DNA from: Lentisphaerota bacterium
GTDB taxonomy: Bacteria; Verrucomicrobiota; Kiritimatiellia; RFP12; JAAYLN01
DNA: 5,396 bases
Assembly (NCBI GenBank): GCA_012514915.1
Contig: JAAYZJ010000119.1
Span: 1 to 5,396, forward strand
Direction of reading: 5' to 3'
The position numbers and the translations under genes are program-made. Below are positions 1 through 5,396 of this stretch, piece by piece. The notes under the pieces are model-generated. The model saw nothing but the letters and a program-made list of their open reading frames with translations, was not told where the DNA came from and searched no databases. Position 1 is the stretch's first letter, and the number at the start of each line of letters is the position of its first letter.

Positions 1-681
1 GCGCATGCGCTGGTCAACACCGACCGGCCACTCGGCATCGTGCCGGCCGGCACCGGCAACCTGGTCGCGCGCGAGCTGGGCATCCCGCTCGACACGCGGG
101 CGGCCGTCGCGCTGGTCGCCGGGCCGCACCGCCTGCGCCGTGTCGATGCCATGGAGATCAACGGGCGCACGTACCTGCTGAACGCCGGCGTCGGGGTGAA
201 TGCCGCCGTCATCGACCGCACGTCGCGCCTGGGCAAGAGCCTCTTCGGGCGCGGTGCCTATGTCGGCACGGCTGTGTGGCGGGTGCTCCGGTCGCGTCCG
301 CTGCGGCTGGACATCGCGATCGACGGCGAGGCGCAGACCTACGACGCAACCGACGTGCTGATCTCCAATTGCGGCGCCCTGGCGCGCGCGCTGCACCCCA
401 ACGGCCCCGACATCCGCATGGACGACGGCCAGATCGATGTCGGCATCGTCTGCATGAAGGCCCCGCTCGAATACCCCTGGTTCTATTTCCTGCGCCGGCT
501 CGTGCCGCGGCATGTCAACCGCATCATCCACGAGCGTGCCGCGCGCTGCACGGTGACGATCCGCAGTGCGGAGCCGCTCGCCGTCCAGGCCGACGGCGAC
601 ATCATCGGCACCACGCCCGTCACCATCGCGGTCTATCCACGGGCGCTGAATCTCATCGAGGGTTCGAGCCGCCAGGCTTAG
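1..681 (+). CDS. Diacylglycerol/lipid kinase family protein (YegS/DagK-like), 5' partial
   Basis: Lipid kinase of the DAGK catalytic family, which transfers the ATP gamma-phosphate to a lipid hydroxyl such as diacylglycerol at the cytoplasmic membrane face. The frame is open from base 1, so the start lies upstream; the GTG at 40 is an internal Val of the nucleotide-binding motif. Visible: the glycine-rich PAGTGN loop (bases 43-60), a NAGVGVN segment (181-201) typical of the second domain, a DDGQIDV motif (421-441), and near the C-terminus QADGD (586-600) followed by TTP and a YPRALNLI strand, the usual closing beta-strand pattern. About 226 residues are present of a usual ~300, so the N-terminal ATP-binding part is missing from the window. 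It ends 27 bases before the convergent sulfatase. Family assignment is firm; the exact lipid substrate cannot be told from sequence. Confidence 0.9.
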   Translation, partial: AHALVNTDRPLGIVPAGTGNLVARELGIPLDTRAAVALVAGPHRLRRVDAMEINGRTYLLNAGVGVNAAVIDRTSRLGKSLFGRGAYVGTAVWRVLRSRPLRLDIAIDGEAQTYDATDVLISNCGALARALHPNGPDIRMDDGQIDVGIVCMKAPLEYPWFYFLRRLVPRHVNRIIHERAARCTVTIRSAEPLAVQADGDIIGTTPVTIAVYPRALNLIEGSSRQA

Positions 682-708
682 CCCTTGTCGGCCGCGATCA
701 ATTGTCCA

Positions 709-2194
709 TCAGAATTGCGTCAGGAAGGGGGGAAGGGGATCGGTCTGGCCGTGCAACCGGCTGGCCAGCCGCCAGAGCAGTTCCCCGCGGACGTCGCGGC
801 AGCTTGGATCGCCATAGCGGTTCCGGGTCTCGTCCGGGTCTTCCCGCACGTTGAAAAGCTGTCCGTACACGCTGCCCGCCGTCGGATAGAGATTGAGTTT
901 CCACTCCGGAGTCCGCAGGGTCTGGACCGCCTGGTACGGGCCGCCGCGGCGGCCGCATGTCATCGGCTCCAGGTCGAACATGTCGGCATAGATGTCCTCA
1001 CGGCCGACTGTGCCCCGCCGGCGCAGGGCGGCTGTCCAGTCTATTCCCTGCAGCCCCGGGGGCGGCGCGATCTCCAATAGGCCCAGCAGGGTGGGGCAGA
1101 CATCGGTGAGCTCGACCAGCCCGGCCTCGCGGCGCGGAGGGAGGGTGCCGCCCGGCACATGCACGAGGAGTGGAACGCGGATGAGCTCGTCGAAATGGAT
1201 CGAAGGCTTGCGCAACAGCCCGTGGTTGCCGGCGAATTCCCCATGGTCGCTGGTGAAGAGAATGATGGTATCGTCGGCCTGGCCCGACCGCCGCAGGACA
1301 TCGAGCACCTGGCCGACGGCGTCGTCGATCAGGGAGATGCTGGCCAGGTAGTGGAGCACGATCTGCCGCTGGATGTCCACCGGATAGCGCTCGAATTCAC
1401 CGATCACCTGGGCGGCGGGAAAGGGTATGGAGCGGGGATCGACCCCGCCCTTGCCGGCGGCTTGAAGGGGGGCGCCCCGATACCGGGCGATCTGGTAGTC
1501 CGGCGCCTCGAACGGGTGATGGGGGGCGATGAACGAGCAAAAGGCGAACCAGGGTTGAGTGCCGCCCTGCTGCCGGCGGATGAAGGCGGCCGTCTGCTGG
1601 CCGATGTAGGTGGTCGGATGCCATTCCGAGGGGTAGCGCGCCCGGATCAGGTCGGATGGCCCCGATGGATGGAAGGGGGTGGCAGGCTGGTTCGCCAGGC
1701 GGGGTTGGTGTTCACGGAGCCAGGCTTGATGCCGCCCCAGGAGAATGTCCTTCGCACCCGTCGTATTCCTGAAACCCGTACCACCGTTTGCAGGGATCGT
1801 GAAGCATGGGCTCGAGCCCGCTGTGCGGCAGGAAATCGGCAAGGTCCAGCGTGGGGGTGTCGCGCTGCAGAACCGTTCGCGTGTACTGTTCCGGCGTCAG
1901 GTGGACTTTGCCGAAGGCGCCCGTTCGGTAGCCGTGGCGCTGCAGCACCTCGGGCAGGGGGATCTCCGACGGGGGCAGGATGCCCATGCCGCGGACACCG
2001 TTTGTGCCTGGGTAGCGTCCCGTGAACAGGACGGCACGCGAAGCCATGCAGACCGGACTCTGGCAGTAGGCGTTGTCGAAGACGATGCTGTCGGCCGCCA
2101 GGCGGTCGAGATGCGGGGTTTGCGCCGCCGGGTGTCCCATGAACCCCAGGCAGTCGGCCCGGAGCTGGTCGGCCATGATCCAAAGCAGATTCAC
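709..2194 (-). pseudogene. Type I (formylglycine-dependent) sulfatase, interrupted by a frameshift
   Basis: Hydrolyses sulfate esters. It begins at a GTG (2194-2192) placed 9 bases after a GAGGAG ribosome binding site. The first frame (2194 to about 1757) shows the metal-binding MADQLRAD segment (Asp9, Gln10), the active-site motif C-M-A-S-R (Cys49 to Arg53, the CxAxR form in which Cys becomes formylglycine) followed by TGRYP, and GKVH (Lys96, His98). The second frame (about 1755 to 709) holds PHHPF and TSDHGE (Asp316 and His317 after correction), Lys329, and the C-terminal subdomain. Removing one base near 1756 joins WYGFQEYDG to AKDILLG smoothly and gives 494 residues, a normal family length. 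Without correction, the first frame ends after 160 residues with an unrelated 14-residue tail. There is no signal peptide, so it is probably cytoplasmic. Choline-sulfatase/arylsulfatase-like; substrate unknown. The break may be real or a sequencing error. Confidence 0.88.
1754..1762 (-). other. Frameshift point inside the sulfatase gene
   Basis: On the minus strand the first frame reads D-G-C-E-G here and soon stops, while the frame one base later reads G-A-K-D-I-L-L and continues through the conserved SDHGE region to the C-terminus. Deleting the base at 1756 (A on the plus strand, T in the gene) yields D-G-A-K-D with no residue lost. It sits beside a CCC run but not in a long homopolymer. 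No slippery site with an adjacent stop codon of the kind used in programmed frameshifting is seen. Confidence 0.8.
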
Positions 2195-2203
2195 TATCCA
2201 TCT

Positions 2204-2209
2204 CTCCTC
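2204..2209 (-). promoter_or_regulatory. Ribosome binding site deciding the sulfatase GTG start
   Basis: GAGGAG on the minus strand lies 9 bases upstream of the GTG at 2194. An ATG at 2201 is too close to it (2 bases) and is in the wrong frame, so the GTG is the preferred start. Confidence 0.7.
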
Positions 2210-2221
2210 GCAGAACCCGTA

Positions 2222-2266
2222 CCCGCCAACCGGCGGTCAGCATAACGCTGGCCGCCGGTTGGCGGG
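2222..2266. repeat. Large inverted repeat / hairpin in the sulfatase leader
   Basis: A perfect 15-base inverted repeat (2222-2236 against 2252-2266) extends inward by four further pairs (2238-2241 with 2247-2250), leaving a 5-base loop at 2242-2246. The only blemish is 2237/2251, a G-U pair in plus-strand RNA but an A/C mismatch in the minus-strand transcript. Each arm is itself a small palindrome: CCGCC and GGCGG around AACC on the left and around GGTT on the right, so a two-hairpin alternative fold is possible. It lies 12 bases upstream of the sulfatase ribosome binding site and downstream of its likely promoter, hence inside the predicted 5' leader. There is no T-tract on either side, which argues against a standard terminator. 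It could be an operator, an mRNA-stabilising or attenuating structure, or a REP/MITE-like insertion. Confidence 0.85.
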
Positions 2267-2290
2267 GCCAGGTGTCTTCGATGTACGAAA

Positions 2291-2318
2291 AGCATACACG
2301 TTCGTCGTCCTTTGTCAA
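2291..2318 (-). promoter_or_regulatory. Sigma70-type promoter candidate for the sulfatase
   Basis: On the minus strand a perfect TTGACA -35 (2318-2313) is followed after 16 bases by TATGCT (2296-2291), which matches four of six consensus -10 positions. Transcription would begin near 2284 and give a leader of about 90 bases containing the hairpin at 2222-2266. It is read from sequence only; in high-GC phyla the sigma70 consensus may be looser or different. Confidence 0.5.
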
Positions 2319-2356
2319 TGATGGGTGAGAGGTGAGAGACGCTGCACACGATACGC

Positions 2357-2385
2357 TTTTAATCGCGCCGCTTTCCTGTTATGAT
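2357..2385 (+). promoter_or_regulatory. Extended -10 promoter candidate for icd
   Basis: TATGAT (2380-2385, five of six consensus positions) is preceded by TGT, forming a TGn extended -10. A weak -35 (TTTTAA, 2357-2362) stands 17 bases upstream. Transcription would begin around 2391-2393, leaving a short leader of about 20 bases before the GTG at 2412. Confidence 0.45.
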
Positions 2386-2400
2386 GTCACTTAATTTCTT

Positions 2401-2404
2401 GGAG
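2401..2404 (+). promoter_or_regulatory. Ribosome binding site deciding the icd GTG start
   Basis: TTGGAG (GGAG at 2401-2404) stands 7 bases before the GTG at 2412. The resulting N-terminus, MGYEKISRP, leads directly into a normal isocitrate dehydrogenase start; the next in-frame ATG (residue 17) has no comparable site. Confidence 0.65.
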
Positions 2405-2411
2405 ACTGCCT

Positions 2412-3677
<1,266 letters not shown>

Positions 3678-3729
3678 CCTTGCGGGTGCCGCCGACGGGC
3701 GTCGACCGCACGCGCGCGGAGGACGGATC

Positions 3730-4371
3730 ATGGCCGAGAAGAAGTGCGAGCTGGAAGTCACTCTCGTCGAACTGGCGCTGCTGGCCGACGCGCAACCGGC
3801 GGCGGCTTCGCGCCATCTCCTGGGCGCGACCCTGATCTGGCCGCGGGTGGGAACGGCCCGCAAAACGCACGCAGGCACCCTGTCGCTGGCCCGCGGGGTC
3901 TGGAGCCAGGCAAGCCGTCCCTGGACCCAGCGCATCCTCTTCAAGGAGACGGTGCAGGGGCGCTTTGGCTTCGACCTCGCGCTGACCGCCGCGCTCGCCG
4001 ACGCTCAGGCCGAGGCGTTCCTGCGCGCGCTGGCCAGCCAGGTCGTCAAGTTCACCGCCGGCGCCGTCGAGGACCATCTGGCGCCGCCCCTCCTCGGCAC
4101 GTTGGCCGAGATTCCCTTCAACTATCTGGTCAAGGCCCTGCTCAAGGAGCGGGCGCCCGGTGTGCTGGCGGCCGGGGCGCTGGACGTCGACACCAGCCTG
4201 CTCCCCGCCGCCGGCCAAACCGTCCGCTGGGAGATTCCCATGACCGCTCCCGACGGCCTGTTCCGCATGACCCGCCGTCGCGTCGGTAAGACGTTGCAGC
4301 GTCGCCGTCAAACCTTGCTGCCCGTCGGCGGCGCGGCTGGCCGGGTTGTCGTTGATGTCCGCGTCCTCTAG
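3730..4371 (+). CDS. Uncharacterised 213-residue protein downstream of icd
   Basis: I do not recognise the family. The start is well supported: ATG at 3730 with GGAGGA (3718-3723) 6 bases upstream. There is no signal peptide and no convincing membrane helix, so the protein is probably cytoplasmic. Residues 1-90 look beta-rich, with an acidic start (MAEKKCELEVT), conserved-looking tryptophans (WPRVG, GVWSQ, RPWTQR) and an FKETVQGRFGFD segment. An Ala/Leu-rich helical stretch follows (about residues 90-115), then EIPFNYLVKALLKE and a strand-like TVRWEIPMTAP. The last ~30 residues turn strongly basic (MTRRRVGKTLQRRRQ) and use more A/T-ending codons than the body, which could mean that the natural C-terminus was replaced by the rearrangement that also truncated the next gene. 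The 52-base gap to icd and lack of a clear terminator suggest co-transcription. Existence as a gene is likely; function unknown. Confidence 0.7.
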   Translation: MAEKKCELEVTLVELALLADAQPAAASRHLLGATLIWPRVGTARKTHAGTLSLARGVWSQASRPWTQRILFKETVQGRFGFDLALTAALADAQAEAFLRALASQVVKFTAGAVEDHLAPPLLGTLAEIPFNYLVKALLKERAPGVLAAGALDVDTSLLPAAGQTVRWEIPMTAPDGLFRMTRRRVGKTLQRRRQTLLPVGGAAGRVVVDVRVL

Positions 4372-4463
4372 GCCGGCGACGAGCGTGAAGGAAGCGCAAC
4401 CTTTGTCGCGAGCGTAGTCGAACTCGCAAGTGCAAGGATCTGTTGGGAAGATCAAAAGGAGCA
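4372..4463. other. Junction between the 213-residue gene and the truncated GH172 gene
   Basis: No gene start, ribosome binding site, promoter or terminator is convincing here. Bases 4444-4463 can be read in the frame of the preceding gene as W-E-D-Q-K-E-H. That leads naturally into the GH172 segment Y-R-E-C-L-L-R if two bases (one AC of the ACAC at 4463-4466) are dropped. Farther left, none of the three forward frames resembles the expected GH172 N-terminus. The breakpoint of a deletion or chimeric join therefore probably lies between about 4270 and 4440. Confidence 0.5.
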
Positions 4464-5396
4464 CACTACCGGGAATGCCTGCTGCGCATCACCTGGGACA
4501 ACGCCAAGGGGCCCAGTGTGCTGTGCCCGTTGGGCGACTTTTTCGGGCTGGGACACGGGATCGTCAGTTCATATCAATCTCAGTTTTTCACGGCCTCGAC
4601 GCGTTTCCCCTATCAGTTCAACAAGGGGTGTGCGTTGAACTGCTATTTGCCCATGACGTTCCGCGAACGGGCGCTCATCGAACTGGTCAACGAGAGCAAG
4701 GAAGTCCACCGGCAATACTTTTACATCGATTACGAGACCATGCCCGATTTGCCGGATGACGCCGGCTATTGCCATGCGGAGTTCCGCCGGACCAACCCAT
4801 TCAGCGGCTGGGGGCCCGAGATCGCTGCGAACAAGTCAGGCTCGGAACTCGCCAATATCATGAACAAGGAGCGCCTGGCCTGGGATCATAACTACGTCAT
4901 CCTGGAAACGAAGGGGCGGGGGCATTACCTCGGCTGCAATCTGAGCGTGACGAACTTCCGTGGCGACTGGTGGGGCGAGGGCGACGACATGATCTGGGTG
5001 GATGGCTACAAATGGCCGCCAGACCTTCATGGAACGGGCTCCGAAGACTATCTGAACCAGGCGTGGGGCATGCAGGACAACGCCTTCCTCCGAAACGGCA
5101 GCTCGATCTTCGAGGGCAGGACGACGCTGATGCCGTCGGCTGCGCCGTGGGCGGAGGGAGCCTACCAAACCAGCTACGTCTTTCATGTTGAGAATCCCGT
5201 CCGGTTCCAGAAAGAGATCAAGGTGACGATCGAGCAGGGGCATGGGAACCATCTGGCCAACGAGATGTCATCCGTGGCTTACTGGTATGCGGACAAGCCC
5301 ACGCGCGCGGCCCAACCGCCCGCCGTGGAGAAGCGACTGCCGATCCTGCGGGACTGCCAGGGCCATTGGCTGTTCGACAAGAAGAGCCAATGCCCC
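4464..5396 (+). CDS. DUF2961 / GH172-family glycoside hydrolase, truncated at 5' and running off the window
   Basis: GH172 (formerly DUF2961) includes alpha-D-fructofuranosidases and D-arabinan-degrading enzymes; the fold is a double jelly roll and members often form trimers or hexamers. The frame is open from 4389 to the window end with no credible start. Family sequence begins at HYRECLLRITWD (4464) and continues through PLGDFFGLGHG, a NCYLPM strand, QYFYIDYE, and the diagnostic GEGDDMIWVDG, KWPPDLHGTGSEDY and QAWG. The Glu at 4977-4979 (in GEGD) and the Glu at 5043-5045 (in GSED) are the likely catalytic pair, by analogy with characterised GH172 enzymes. The usual first ~80-100 residues, including any signal peptide, are absent, so as it stands the gene is probably inactive unless the join is artefactual. 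Composition is less GC-rich than icd, possibly reflecting different ancestry. Family assignment is strong; substrate is unknown. Confidence 0.85.

Noticed and set aside
276..1080. Overlapping plus-strand frames (276-854 and 685-1080)
   Set aside because: The first is an out-of-frame, Arg/His-rich reading of the lipid kinase; the second is antisense to the sulfatase C-terminus.
1712..1842. Programmed frameshifting in the sulfatase
   Set aside because: There is no slippery heptamer, no prfB-like stop context and no obvious stimulatory structure at the shift; a simple indel explains it.
1159..2025. Plus-strand open frame of 288 codons opposite the sulfatase
   Set aside because: The opposite strand carries clear sulfatase motifs; the translation has no recognisable domain and no good ribosome binding site.
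2192..2201. ATG at 2201 as sulfatase start
   Set aside because: It is out of frame with the sulfatase and only 2 bases from the Shine-Dalgarno sequence; the GTG at 2194 fits both frame and spacing.
2222..2266. Rho-independent terminator
   Set aside because: The stem is strong but no T-run follows it on either strand, and no gene on the plus strand ends just before it.
3678..3729. Terminator between icd and the next gene
   Set aside because: Only a 4-base CGAC/GTCG stem and weak flanking complementarity are visible, with no T-tract.
4836..5252. Minus-strand open frame opposite the GH172 region
   Set aside because: The plus strand carries the diagnostic GEGDD and HGTGSEDY motifs, so this is a shadow.

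Overview
This is a high-GC bacterial window (roughly two thirds G+C by eye, with strong G/C preference at third codon positions). From left to right it carries: the 3' part of a diacylglycerol/lipid kinase (+); a convergent type I sulfatase (-) broken by a one-base frameshift; a divergent regulatory region with one promoter candidate per strand and a large hairpin; a complete NADP-type isocitrate dehydrogenase, icd (+); an unrecognised 213-residue protein (+); and a DUF2961/GH172 glycoside hydrolase (+) that has lost its 5' end and runs off the right edge. No rRNA, tRNA, CRISPR array, insertion sequence or integrase is visible. No gene-free stretch exceeds 300 bases; the largest, 2195-2411, is annotated in detail.

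Region by region: the kinase ends at 681 and the sulfatase ends at 709 on the other strand, so the two converge with 27 bases between them and no obvious terminator. The sulfatase reads leftward from a GTG at 2194. Its catalytic N-terminal part and its metal-binding C-terminal part lie in different frames, joined near 1756. Between 2195 and 2411 a TTGACA-containing promoter points left and an extended -10 promoter points right. The sulfatase leader contains a near-perfect 45-base inverted repeat whose arms are themselves small palindromes. icd starts at a GTG at 2412 behind a good ribosome binding site; the 213-residue gene follows 52 bases later, also with a good ribosome binding site, and is probably co-transcribed.

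The right end looks rearranged. GH172 homology begins abruptly about 75 bases after the 213-residue gene, with no start codon and no N-terminal region, and a further two-base shift appears at about 4463-4468.

A sulfatase together with a GH172-type enzyme suggests an environmental polysaccharide degrader. Planctomycetota, Verrucomicrobiota and Lentisphaerota are plausible because these families are abundant there, but nothing here fixes the phylum. The kinase and icd are housekeeping genes, and no single pathway links all the genes. Two frame breaks in about 2.7 kb mean either real gene decay or an imperfect draft assembly. I see no convincing evidence of a novel multi-gene system; the best leads are the hairpin leader and the broken GH172 junction.
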